Below are positions 25,340 to 38,165 of a DNA stretch of 64,000 nucleotides, piece after piece. The notes below the pieces were generated by a model that did no database searches, was not told the DNA's origin, and was given only the letters and a program-made list of their open reading frames with translations. The position numbers were made by a program, and so were the translations under genes. This DNA comes from Iris pallida (lineage: Eukaryota; Streptophyta; Magnoliopsida; Asparagales; Iridaceae), in NCBI GenBank assembly GCA_029216955.1, contig JANAVB010003400.1, positions 13,789,552-13,853,551 of the forward strand, given 5' to 3'. Numbering within the stretch: the stretch's first letter is position 1; each line of letters starts with the position of its first letter.

Positions 25340-25920
25340 ATAATAGTCAAATTAGCTAGGATTGCCTGTCCTTAAGTCCAATTCTGGACATAGGGGCAAA
25401 ATGGTAATTTCGGACAAAAAGATATCCGCCGTTGGACCCGCTTTGCACCGAAAAGTGTGCCAGAGTCAACGGTCTCTAAAGTCGTCAAACTATATGTCTA
25501 CGGATCCGATTTTTCGATACGAACCCAACCGTATGTCCAGAGTTGGATTCCGGCGGGCCGTGCACAAAATCGCCCGTTGAGTAGAACCGTGGGGCCCGTA
25601 AAACGGCATTCCGATTATACTGTCTCAGAATTGGACCAAACTTGGCATACAGGACCAGAAAAATGATACGGTCATGTTGGCACAAGTTTCATCTCGATCT
25701 GACGAGCGTGCACAAAGTAATTGGAGAATTTACAAAGTGCACGATACGGTGAATTTCGACGGATACGCATCAAAGTCGTCGCGCACACGCGACCAATTTG
25801 AATTCTGCCAAAGTCCACATGACCACAAAACCGTTATGCAGCTTTCGATGCCTTCGGTTCGCGACCACGTCGCCCGGAATGGCGTGACGCACGTCGTGTG
25901 GATGAATTTTCTAGTTTTTA
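25340..25920 (-). repeat. Conserved LTR block, left C LTR
   Basis: Holds CGTTGGACCCGCTTTGCACC (25431-25450), CGGATCCGATTTTTCGATAC near 25500 and GGACCAAACTTGGCATACAG (25633-25652). It lies wholly inside the possible 903-nt intron. Confidence 0.8.
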
Positions 25921-26199
25921 AGACAGGTTTTTGGGAAACTTTGGGATTCGATTTCTCGACGCGTAGTCGATGATTTTCGAATCCACAAAAAGGATCGTGA
26001 AGTCCTACAGGTTGTCTATAATTGTCTTCAAATAGTTTTTCAAATATTGTATTAGATCGATCGGGATCGATTGTCAAACTTGGATGACTGGACAGTATAT
26101 ACCCTGTTTTTCGAACAGGTTTTTGGGCCGTGTTTGGCATCGTCTTGCCGAAAACCTAGGGCATCTAGATATAATACATTTGAAGGGATTTAAAGTCGG

Positions 26200-26348
26200 T
26201 TATATCAGGATCATACCTGACGAATCATCTCGGAAAACGATGGAGCAACGATCGTAGTCTTGGATCATGAAGTCGCTCCCCCGCAGCACCTTGCTGCAGT
26301 TGCCATTCTCCACTGTTTGCGCGTTGGGCGCTGCCATGCCGGCCGACG
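26200..26348 (-). CDS. Small ORF in the left C LTR leader
   Basis: On the - strand an ATG in strong context (GGCATGGCA, near 26341) opens an ORF through VENGN...RDDSSG into the putative splice donor at 26216, then stops shortly after. Splicing to the acceptor at 25314 would add only a few codons. In the right LTR the equivalent ATG reads ACG, so this start is not conserved even within C. I do not recognise the peptide and give no function. Confidence 0.15.
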
Positions 26349-26496
26349 GCGGTCCTCGACGGCGACTGTCAACCCGTGCGCACACGTGGGGCGCACCCAG
26401 GCTAGGGGGTGGTGGCGTCGCGTCCTGAGGTGGTTAGGGTTTAAGAAAATCGTCGATCTCGATCTCGTCTCTCGACCATATATATATACACTGAGT

Positions 26497-26506
26497 GTTT
26501 ATATAC
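26497..26506 (-). promoter_or_regulatory. TATA box, left C LTR
   Basis: The - strand reads GTATATAAAC, with the leader AAACCCTAACCACC further downstream. It is duplicated in the right LTR at 32800-32809. Confidence 0.65.
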
Positions 26507-26999
26507 TTTTTAACCGAACCAAAAAGGAATAGGGTATCGGGCTGCTGGGTTTCACTGGCCGGGTCGTTGGGCTCTTAGCCGGGCTGGGCTGGGATTTCCT
26601 TCTTGATTTTTATCTCTTTCTTTTTCTCTTTCCTTTTTTTTCTATTTCCTTTTTCTTTCTTTCATAAATAAATCTATATATACCTATATACATCTATGTA
26701 TGTATATATTCCTATATTATTCATATAACCATATATACACAAAAATCTTATCATATATCTAAAATGACCTATACATATTTATGCATATACACACACATCC
26801 ATATATATTTATATATATATGTATATATATTTATATTACTTACACCTATACACTTATACATAATATATATTTATATATATACGTACACTTACATAATTAC
26901 TATAAGTACAAATACGAGAATTAAATATTAAGTAATATCCATATTGAAATCCAATTCCTAATTTATATATCAAAATTCACATGAATAAAATACAGTGAC

Positions 27000-27001
<2 letters not shown>

Positions 27002-27069
<68 letters not shown>
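27002..27069. repeat. (AT)n, left C LTR
   Basis: A 68-bp AT run; the right LTR has 45 bp here (33310-33354). A second run is about 20 bp in this LTR (about 27234-27253) but 89 bp in the other. Length change since insertion is far faster than base substitution. Confidence 0.95.
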
Positions 27070-27073
<4 letters not shown>

Positions 27074-28549
27074 CTAATTCCATATATTATGATTACCCTT
27101 CTATACATATACATATATACAAGTATATATAACCTAGTTAATTCCCATAAAATCCAAAATATTTATTAAAGAACTTTATTTACTATATTATCCACTAAAA
27201 TACTATTTTAATAGTAAGCACAATAATATGTACATATATATATATATATATATCTATCGATTCCAAATTGTTTCCTAAATCACCAAAGTAAAAATGCCTG
27301 TACAATGTACCTCTATATGGTCGCCTCTACACGTATTATCCGACTACGAGGGCTTGGACTTGGTCTGGGTCCGGTCTGGACTAGTTCGGTACCACCGGGT
27401 CACTTAAACAGTCAAATAATAATAATAAATAATTAAACTATATAATAATAGTCATGTCACAACTTGGCCTGGTTTTCCTAGTTAGAACATCACTATGGCT
27501 CGGCCTTTCTTGGCATGGCTAATACATTAGTCAAAGCACGTCACTGCACTATCCATGCCATGATTTCTAACCATCTTGTACTCCAAATCTCAACTATGGC
27601 TAACATCATCTACCGTAATAATAACTAAATAAATAAATTCTAAAATTCTAAAAATCACAATTTAAATCAAATAAGTAATAATAAAAAAAATAATTTAAGA
27701 TTTTCGGGAAGGGGAGCTACAAATCTACCCACCTTAAAAATAATTTCGTCCTCAAAATTCTATTTCATAACCATGCCTAAAATTTAAAAATAAAAGTCAA
27801 GGAATAAATCCACTATCACCACAATCTTCTCAAATTTTTAATTCCTCAAAAATAGTTTGTATTCTTCTCCTAGCCAAATAACCTCCAGGACTTCTACCCA
27901 CCTTTGGTCACACTACTCCTCACACTAAAATCTAAAAATATTCTAACTGGTGCTAACAATCCTATCAACAAATATCTAGGCATATGGTATCTATAATCCT
28001 CTTGTATTTATCAAGCAACCCGAACTTAGCAAGCAGCAATTTACACGAGTAACTAAGAAATATTGGTGAATTCTAATAAGTATGACCTTCGTCTATCTAC
28101 AATAGAGAGGACATGAAGATAAGGAAGAACAATCGAGAGAAATTATGAAGTTTAAAGAGTGGTAGAGAATATGCAATAATACAAGTAGAAAGAATATTTA
28201 TGAATATACAGTCTTATTCGCTAGATTGGGCTACTCTAGTCCAGTCACTTGTTACATTGAAGAACCCTTTGCTCTTAGAGGACTTGCAATCCATGCAATA
28301 CATAAATTCCGTTCTCAAATTTTATCTGAACAAGATTTCATAATAGAACGGAATTTGGGAAATCAAGATTTTGATCTTAATGGGTTCTCTATCTGGCATC
28401 AATCATTGGTTGGATGAACCTTGGATCTCAACCCATATGGACTGAATAAAATCTCAAGATAAAACTATGTCTACTAAGTTAGGGTAACCTAGAATAGGCT
28501 TTAACTCAAGTGGTTGAGCTAGTTGCTAGTTAGGTTGGTTAGCTAGGTC

Positions 28550-29038
28550 CACAAGCCCAAAATGTGCCTTTAGTGACTTTTGTTCTCAAGTAGCACATTA
28601 GGCCTCAATTCGGTGGCACACTAGTAGCATGTGCGTAGTGGGCTTCCAGTAGATCACAACCATATATTGGGTCAAAGGAATTGAGTCGAGGTCGAGGCTC
28701 TAGTAGAAGTTGGAAAGTATACCGGGTAGGTACTATGGTGAAGGTTATAGCTAGTCCTTTTAACCTGAAAGTCGTAGCACAAAAATAGAGTACAAGGGGA
28801 CGGGTTTGAGTGGGATATGATACACCTAGATGAAGGTGGACTTGTCTAGATCTTGGATATGAAATTTGTTGAGGGGTAACAGCTGCTCTCGTGCTCTGAA
28901 TATTAATGGCACGGTCGGGGACACAAGGTGATCTAAATGGAAAGTGGGAGTCCATGGGCACTAATTATCATCCTAGAGGAAAATTATTCTAATCAATCGG
29001 TAATCCTCATATATCCTAAAATTTTTAGAAAGCTTACA
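28550..29038 (-). repeat. LTR fragment resembling D U3 inside C
   Basis: On the + strand the region ends ...GAAAGCTTACA|GTCTACCCACC at 29038, the same LTR-end/polypurine layout as at 27721 and 52584. The body shares the order of phrases of the D U3 (ATATTGGGTCAA, GGAAAGTGGGA, and so on). Its other end is not clear and I see no TSD. Confidence 0.55.
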
Positions 29039-30798
29039 GTCTACCCACCTTAGAGGCTAGGATATGGTGGCAAGGTTTCTATCACAGGGCTGGCCGATGG
29101 TAGCTACACTTGCATATACAACTATCATAGTCATGGGGACACTATGTATCTATCTATCAATTGCGAGCTTTCGTCTTTCCAATCGGTGAAAGACAAAACA
29201 ATAAAGAGTTCAAGAGGGATGTCACTGAATACGATTACGTGATTCAAAGGTGAATGTATAATTCAAGAGGAATTGTCAAAGCAGTCGTGGGTGAGATCCT
29301 AGAGACATCTACATCTCAATCCACGTAGGATAGTTAGATAAAAAGCGAACCAAATGCATCATGGTTGATCAGACCATAATACAATGATTCTGATTAGACA
29401 ATATGTTAGCGGGCGTCCCAATAAACATATGTCTCGAATCAAGCTCGATAAAAGAGTAAGCTTCTAAAACTAGGCTGTAATAGCAGCATTGGTCAAGAGA
29501 GTCAAAATATAAATATGCGAGATTTTTGAAAGGAGAATAAGTAGTTTAAGTTTTGGAAAAATCAAAACCTTACCTAATGTTCTTGCCTATCCAGTCATCC
29601 TACTATCTTCTTATCCTTAAGGCCTTGGTCGACTAATGGGTTATGGACTTCTGAATTCTATATTCTTGGTAAACCGATTAGTGTCGGTCAATTACCTCGT
29701 CGATAGATCACAATGATCACATAAAGCGAGGTAGGGAGGCATGCTACAGAACTTCTACTAGTATTGGCTTTGGATCTTAGAGGGCATACATGGCACTTTT
29801 CTATCCTCTATAATATCCTAAACTCGTAATCACATCTGAAGTCATCTCACCGAGAATTATGCCTTGCCCGTATATTTGGGCGGTGGTAAACCCTTGGTTC
29901 CGTGATTCAATTGTGATAGGCTATCAGATACTCTACTTTACATTGACACAAGGGTATCTAAGATCTAAAGAGGTCAATGAGGACATAGTTTTAGCAATGT
30001 CCCATAGACTATGATTCTTCGGAATGGTTTCATTTCTATGGGTTGTGCCTCGCCAGTGGGCTGCTGGCTGCAGTGAACCCATACCATCCATTCTCAAACA
30101 ATTGGCGACAGTACGATGCTGTCTAGTCATCGCGGTCGTTTAGTTACTGTAACTATATTCCTAAGGACTTCAAGGAACTGCTAGAGTTCAAACTAATTGA
30201 CTATGATAGAAAGTGTAACCTCTGCCTATGAGTATCAATCCTTAAAGCAAAAGACGGGTCGGAAGGAATTATCTGAAGACAAGTGAAGTAAAACATCCTA
30301 ATCTTTATCTCATATATATTTCAAATGACTGCTGGTAAAACTTTGAATTAATCTAACTTGGAATTCATACAGGAATAACAGAATCAGGAATTATAAACCA
30401 ATTTCTTACAGCAAAATAGAATTTAAAATAGGCAATTCTAATTCATGATATGAAATTTATATCTAATAAAACAACATGAATTTAAATAGTTTATCAAAAT
30501 TAACGACTTAATTCTTGGCAAGTCTAACATACCAAGCGAATAGTACATCTATATTGGATCACATTGTCATATTAAAAGCAATAGTGTGTCTATAGGGATC
30601 TAGCAAGCTATCTAAATTGCATGGCCTATCTAATAACCTTAACTACCCAACGGTCAATTTAAACATGGGACTCCTAGTCCTAGTCATTCTTTTAAATCAG
30701 TTCAATCCTAATTGTGAATGAGCATTTCTTAGGCGCAGGCTCGCAATGGTACGACTAACTTAAGTACCATCACGAGTTCGCATAAATTGCGAAGACGG

Positions 30799-30815
30799 AC
30801 CTGCATGGGCCACCA
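30799..30815 (-). other. Primer-site-like motif of C
   Basis: The - strand reads TGGTGGCCCATGCAGGT, 8 nt inside the right LTR. It is the same motif as in H (2611), A' (35791) and D (54586, with GGCGGCCCACG). It is not the initiator-Met site, and the tRNA that would match it is unknown to me. Confidence 0.55.
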
Positions 30816-31639
30816 CAAAAACTTGTCACGACCCGCACCCGCTTTTCGGATACGAGACGTGTCCAAGCCAGCCGACGCCGCAGAGTCGGCGGTAGAACGC
30901 TGTCAAGCATGCAAGAAAATAAATGCTCAAAAATAAACATTTGCTGCTCATTCACATTTCTACATTTATTACAACATTTATAACTAAAAAAAATACAAGA
31001 TTTTACAGTAAATAAAATTGAAACATCTGCTATCTATTTCTAGGTTGTCTTCAGCATACCCAAGTCTTCCCCAGTGCTAAGAGTGATAGCGGCTAAACCT
31101 GAAAAATATTAGTTTCCAGTCAGGAATGAAACAAGTACACAAACCGACAGCAATGCAAAACACAATAGAATTAACAAGACATGGAAATAGCATATAAGAA
31201 ATAAAAATTGGAAGATACTGATGACATAGCACTATAGAGAAGTAAACAAGGAAAAACTAATAAAAGATATCTATCTAGGTGGTGTGAAATATCTGTTTCA
31301 ATATGTGAACGGCTAGGGGGTAAATACGGCTCACTGCACGTGTCGTGTGCAGCTGCTATCGTACAAGATTAGACATATTAGGATATTTCTGGATAGTCCA
31401 CATGTATACTAAGATATTTCCCCTTCCGACTACTCCGTGTGACGAGCGTGTCAACAAGCAGCAAGATTATTTGTATAGACATGAAATGAAAAGACTACTA
31501 TGAATCGGAAAGCAATCAGAAAGTGCACTTGCCTGAGGTCCTTAGCTGGAGAAACCAATAATACCATACCACTCAATGGGCCACAATCAGTCAACACATG
31601 TAGAAGTCTCCGGATGCTAAAATAAATAGTACCAATGTT

Positions 31640-32220
31640 CTAAGAATAGTCAAATTAGCTAGGATTGTCTGTCCTTAAGTCCAATTCTGGACACAGGGGC
31701 AAAATGGTAATTTTGGGCAAAAACGATGTCCGCCGTTGGACCCGCTTTGCACCGAAAAGTATGCCAGAGTCAACGGTCTCTAAAGTCGTCAAACTATATG
31801 TCTACGGATCCAATTTTTCGATACGAACCCAACCGTATATCCAGAGTTGGATTTCGGCAGGCCGTGCACAAAATCGTCCGTTGAGTGGAACCGTGGGGCC
31901 CGTAAAACGGTGTTCCGATTCCACTTTCTCAGAATTGGACCAAACTTGGCATACAGGACCAGAAAAACGATACGGTCCTGTTGGCACAAGTTTTTCCTCG
32001 ATCAGACGAGCGTACACAAAGTAATTGAAGAATTTGCAAAGTGCACGATACGGTGAATTTTGACGGATACGCATCAAATTCGTCGCACACACGCGACCAA
32101 TTTGGATTCCGCCAAAGTCAACACGACCACGAAACCATTACGTAGCTTTCGATGCCTTCGGTTCGTGACCACGTCACCGGAATGGCGTGACGCACGTCGT
32201 GTGGATGGATTTTCTAGTTT
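31640..32220 (-). repeat. Conserved LTR block, right C LTR
   Basis: Near-identical to 25340-25920, with scattered substitutions. Confidence 0.8.
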
Positions 32221-32799
32221 TTAAAACAGATTTTTGGAAAACTTTGGGATTCGATTTCTTGACGCGTAGTCGATGATTTTCAAATCCACAAAAAGGGTCG
32301 TGAAGTCCTACAGGTTGTCTATAATTGTCTTTAAATAGTTTTTCAAATATTGTATTGGATCGATCGGGATCGATCGTCAAACTTGGATGACTGGACAGTA
32401 TATACCCTGTTTTTCGAACAAGTTTTTGGGCCGTGTTTGGCGTCGTCTTGCCGACAACCTAGGGCATCTAGATACAATACATTTGAAGGGAATTAAAGTC
32501 GGTTATATCAGGATCATACCTGACGAATCATCTCGGAAAACGATGGAGCAACGATCGTAGACTTCGATCACGAAGTCGCTCCCCCGCAGCACCTTGCTGC
32601 TGTTGCCATTCTCTACTGTTTGCGCGTTGGACGCTGCCACGTCGGCCAACGGCGGCCCTTGGCGGCAACTGTCAACCCGTACGCGCACGTGGGGCGCGCC
32701 CAGGCTAGGGGGTGGTGGCGTCTCGTCCTGAGGTGGTTAGGGTTTAAGAAAATCGTCGATCTCGATCTCGTCTCTCGACCATATATATATACACTGAGT

Positions 32800-32809
32800 G
32801 TTTATATAC
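32800..32809 (-). promoter_or_regulatory. TATA box, right C LTR
   Basis: GTATATAAAC on the - strand. As the 5' LTR copy this would be the one driving element RNA. Confidence 0.65.
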
Positions 32810-33307
32810 TTTTTAACCGAGCCAAAAAGGAATAGGGTATCGGGCTGCTGGGTTTCACTGGCCGGGTCGTTGGGCTCTTAGCCGGGCTGGGCTGGGATTT
32901 CCTTCTTGATTTTTATCTCTTTCTTTTTCTCTTTCCTTTTTTTTTCTATTTCCTTTTTCTTTCTTTCTTTCATAAATAAATCTATATATACCTATATACA
33001 TCTATGTATGTATATATTCCTATATTATTCATATAACCATATATACACAAAAATCTTATCATATATCTAAAATGACCTATACATATTTATGCATATACAC
33101 ACACATCCATATATATTTATATATATATGTATATATATTTATATTACTTACACCTATACACTTATACATAATATATATTTATATATATACATACACTTAC
33201 ATAATTACTATAAGTACACATACGAGAATTAAATATTAAGTAATATCCATATTGAAGTCCAATTCCTAATTTATATATCAAAATTCACATGAATAAAATA
33301 CAGTGAC

Positions 33308-33359
<52 letters not shown>

Positions 33360-33514
33360 CTAATTCCATATATTATAATTACCCTTCTATACATATACAC
33401 ATATACAAGTATATATAACCTAGTTAATTCCCATAAAATCCAAAATATTTATTAAAGAACTTTATTTACTATATTATCCACTAAAATACTATTTTAATAG
33501 TAAGCACAATAATA

Positions 33515-33518
<4 letters not shown>

Positions 33519-33607
<89 letters not shown>
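33519..33607. repeat. (AT)n, right C LTR
   Basis: An 89-bp AT run where the left LTR has only about 20 bp. Confidence 0.95.
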
Positions 33608-33611
<4 letters not shown>

Positions 33612-34071
33612 TCTAAATTGCTTCCTAAATCACCAAAGTAAAAATGCCAGTACAACGTACCTTTATATGGTCGCCTCTATACGTATTATCCGACTACGAG
33701 GGCTTGGACTTAGTCTGGGTCCGGTCTGGACTAGTTCGGTACCACCGGGTCACTTAAACAGTCAAATAATAATAATAAATAATTAAACTATATAATAATA
33801 GTCATGTCACAACTTGGCCTGGTTTTTTTAGTTAGGACATCACTATGGCTCGGCCTTTCTTGGCACGGCTAATACATTAGTCAAAGTACGTCACTGCACT
33901 ATCCATGCCATGATTTCTAACTATCTTGTACTCCAAATCTCAACTATGGCTAACATCATCTACCATAATAATAACTAAATAAATAAATTCTAAAATTCTA
34001 AAAATCACAATTTAAATCAAATAAGTAATAATAAAAAAAATAATTTAAGATTTCCGGAAAGGGGAGCTACA

Positions 34072-34370
34072 ATACGGCCATGCACTATGCATCTATACGG
34101 ACGGGAACTATGCGGCCATACACTATGCATCTATACGGACTGGCACTATGGGCCCAGGTACTATACATCTATGCGGACTGGCACTATGCAGCCAGGCACT
34201 ATGCATCCATACAGACTGGCACTATGCGTCCAGGCACTATGCATCCATGCGGACTGGCACTATTCGGCCAGGCACTATACATCTATGCGTACTGGCATTA
34301 TGCAGCCAGGCACTATGCATCCATGTGGACTGGTACTATACGGCCAGGCACTATTCATCGTTCCTGCCAG
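34072..34370. repeat. 38-bp tandem array in B, right part
   Basis: About eight units continuing the 24315-24519 array after C. The array then gives way to unique B sequence at TTCATCGTTCCTGCC. Confidence 0.9.
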
Positions 34371-34942
34371 AACCAGGTCTGATGAACATAGAAGACGTCC
34401 AAATCTTATTTTGGCCATAACTTCCTCAAAAAAGTCAAAATCTAACTTTTCAAAGGTCCATTTTGGGTAAACTCGAATAATAAAAACTTAAAAATAATGA
34501 AGTTTGGTAGATCAAAACCCAAGAAAACCGAAAATGCTACAAACTTAGATCTACAAAAATCCATCCGTCCAAACCAAAAACTCTAAGTTCTAAAGATGCT
34601 TAGAATCATGTAGAGAAGAAGATAGAACAATTAAATGAAAGATCCATCATGAAGAAATTTGCACTTACCTAAGCTCTCTAGGTTGGTGGGAGAGTAATGG
34701 AGGAAGAAAAAGAAGTAATGAATGAAGAGATAGAAATAAGGGGTGGTTGGGCTTTAAAGGGGGATGGTTTTCTCATAATGAACCAAGCCTAATCAAACCA
34801 AGCCAAACCAAAATAAACCAAGCCAAGTCATGACCAACCAAGACTAGGCTAGCAAGTCAAGTCCAACTACGGGTCACCTGACAAACGTCAGAGATCTCGT
34901 ATATGCATACGAAAATACGTATAATAGGAAACGGGAGTGACA

Positions 34943-35780
34943 CTATCATGCCAGGATCATCACAAGGATCATTATTAGTATCACCTTACTCGAACCATCC
35001 TACTGGAAATATTGATTGGGATCACACTCGACTCATGTTGTACTAGACTCACATTGGGATCACACTTGTCTATATTATACTATCTAGACTTATATCACCT
35101 CTATTCTAGTTCAGCTAGATTTTTATTTACAGTCTCTATTGCCATGATCTTCTGATTCATTATATTATTTCTCTCGTACTTTAACTGTTGCTCTACATCA
35201 CTACCTGTCTAAACTTTCATGCTTCATCAATATAACTGTCTATAACTATTTTATAGTCTTTGCCATTTATTTGGGATTTTTAGATGAGTTGTGCTCATTC
35301 CAGTCCTGATTGGATACGTTGTCAAAATATTACAGATGTTTGTGCTGAGGATACATGCCCTACTTACTATGGATCCGGAGATAGATTAGCTATATTTGGC
35401 CCCACCCTCAGGAGTGATCGAAAGACTAGATTAGTAGACTTGTTTTAGATTTCATGTTTAGAACTTGAATTGTAATAAGTTAAAATATTAACCTAGTATT
35501 TGAGTTTGTTTGAGATATTATTATTTAGTAGTTTTATTTTGTTGTTGTCATTTAGTCTTATCAGTATACACTTCTGTGTTATCTTATCGTGCTTAGATTA
35601 TGATTGAATTTTATTATCTCTACTTGTCCTCCGTTCGGAGTTGAGATTTATGACAGGTATATTATATATTTGTGTGAGTTTTTAGATAGTGACCTAGTAC
35701 AGCATTCTACCATCGATTCTGCGGCATAGGCTGGGCGCTGTTACGCACTTGTACCCTTACACCAGGTGCGGGTTGTGACA
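34943..35780 (+). repeat. A' 5' LTR, right portion
   Basis: Continues the LTR after the B TSD and ends ...GTGCGGGTTGTGACA at 35780. The last 90 bases (ATTCTACCATCGATTCTGCG and onward) are related to the end of A at about 40680-40765. Confidence 0.75.
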
Positions 35781-36272
35781 CATTTTTTAGTGGTGGCCCA
35801 TGCAGGTCGAGATTCGCATTAGTACGATATCGTGGTTGTACGGTGACTTAGTCGTACTGCTACGAGCTTGTGACAGGAATTAAGGAATATGCTTAGAGAG
35901 AGGGTACTCAATCACAAGTAGGAAATTTCCATGGATTTGAATCTCCTGACACTCATTCAAATATAATTAATCTATTTCATATATGTCCTCTTTGATGATA
36001 TCAACCTTGCTTCGTTATTGACCTCTTGTTTGGTCTGTCCTTCCTGTCCTTCTTTCCTATCTTGATATATGATTTCATTAGTACCAGTCAGGATATTCTT
36101 GTGATGTGCTAGATAGTGTAGTGACCCTGTTCAAGACTATGAAATCACGACCAGTAGGACCATGATTTGTATATTAATAGAATTTTTTGACCTTGATTGT
36201 TGGGGGTTTGAGCTAGAAGGAGTACGACCATCTTAAATTTTGAGGAAATTTTTTTTCTAAGAAGGGTAGATT
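35781..36272 (+). mobile_element. A' interior, 492 bp, non-coding
   Basis: Begins CATTTTTTAG then TGGTGGCCCATGCAGGTC (35791-35808). Ends with AAATTTTGAGGAAATTTTTT (from about 36236) and AAGAAGGGTAGATT, a decayed form of the gypsy pol 3' end plus polypurine tract. No ORF of note. An interior this short between LTRs of more than 3 kb marks an element that cannot encode its own proteins. Confidence 0.75.

Positions 36273-38165
<1,893 letters not shown>

Larger units (their letters stand above)
24520..27721 (-). repeat. C, 3' LTR (left copy)
   Basis: On the - strand, in order: U3 (about 27721-26530) with two AT runs, TATA (26497-26506), leader with a small ORF, donor CAG|GTATGA (intron start 26216), conserved block (25340-25920) and acceptor TTTATTTCAG (intron end 25314). 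After that come a CTCAG|GCAAGTGC site near 25230 and the LTR end. Confidence 0.8.
27722..30823 (-). mobile_element. C, mosaic non-coding interior
   Basis: Read on the - strand, it starts with the primer-site motif (30815-30799). It then runs through sequence shared with the H interior (about 29070-29540) to GGTGGGTAGAC, a polypurine tract beside a TGTAAGC... LTR-like start at 29038. Beyond that is a piece resembling the D LTR U3 (about 28550-29038), then unrecognised sequence, then a second polypurine region (27722-27760) abutting the left LTR. No gag or pol domain is present. Short ORFs near 28226-28417 and 28605-28961 match nothing I know. Confidence 0.6.
24520..34071 (-). mobile_element. 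Element C: LARD-like with 3.2-kb LTRs
   Basis: LTRs 24520-27721 and 30824-34071 begin TGTCACGACCCGCACCC and end GGGGAGCTACA. A primer-site motif (30799-30815) lies beside the right LTR and polypurine sequence beside the left, so the element reads on the - strand. Its flanks ATTTG (24515-24519) and ATACG (34072-34076) occupy the same five positions of the host 38-bp unit, which supports a decayed TSD. The 3.1-kb interior is non-coding and mosaic. LTR similarity is high but lower than in D, and the (AT)n tracts differ strongly in length. Confidence 0.85.
30824..34071 (-). repeat. C, 5' LTR (right copy)
   Basis: Same order of parts as the left LTR: TATA 32800-32809, donor with intron start 32519, conserved block 31640-32220, acceptor with intron end 31617. 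The intron length is again 903 nt. AT runs are at 33310-33354 and 33519-33607. Confidence 0.8.
22655..34942 (-). mobile_element. Element B: solo LTR, interrupted by C
   Basis: TGTCATGCCCC at 22655 and ...GGGAGTGACA at 34942 are LTR ends, flanked by perfect TSDs CTATC (22650-22654 and 34943-34947). The halves are 22655-24519 and 34072-34942, about 2.7 kb. It reads on the - strand: TATA-like CCTTTAAAGC at 34752-34760, then a leader, then a textbook splice donor AG|GTAAGT (intron would start at 34668). It holds a 38-bp tandem array into which C inserted. There is no second LTR or interior, so it is a solo LTR. Confidence 0.85.

Noticed and set aside
33514..33786. Open frames of repeating Ile/Tyr across AT runs (also near 14531, 17131 and 38050)
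   Set aside because: They are translations of (AT)n microsatellites and carry no protein signal.
34080..34470. W/H/Y-rich repeating ORFs in several frames (also 24388-24679)
   Set aside because: Products of the 38-bp tandem array: all three frames are open because the unit lacks stops.
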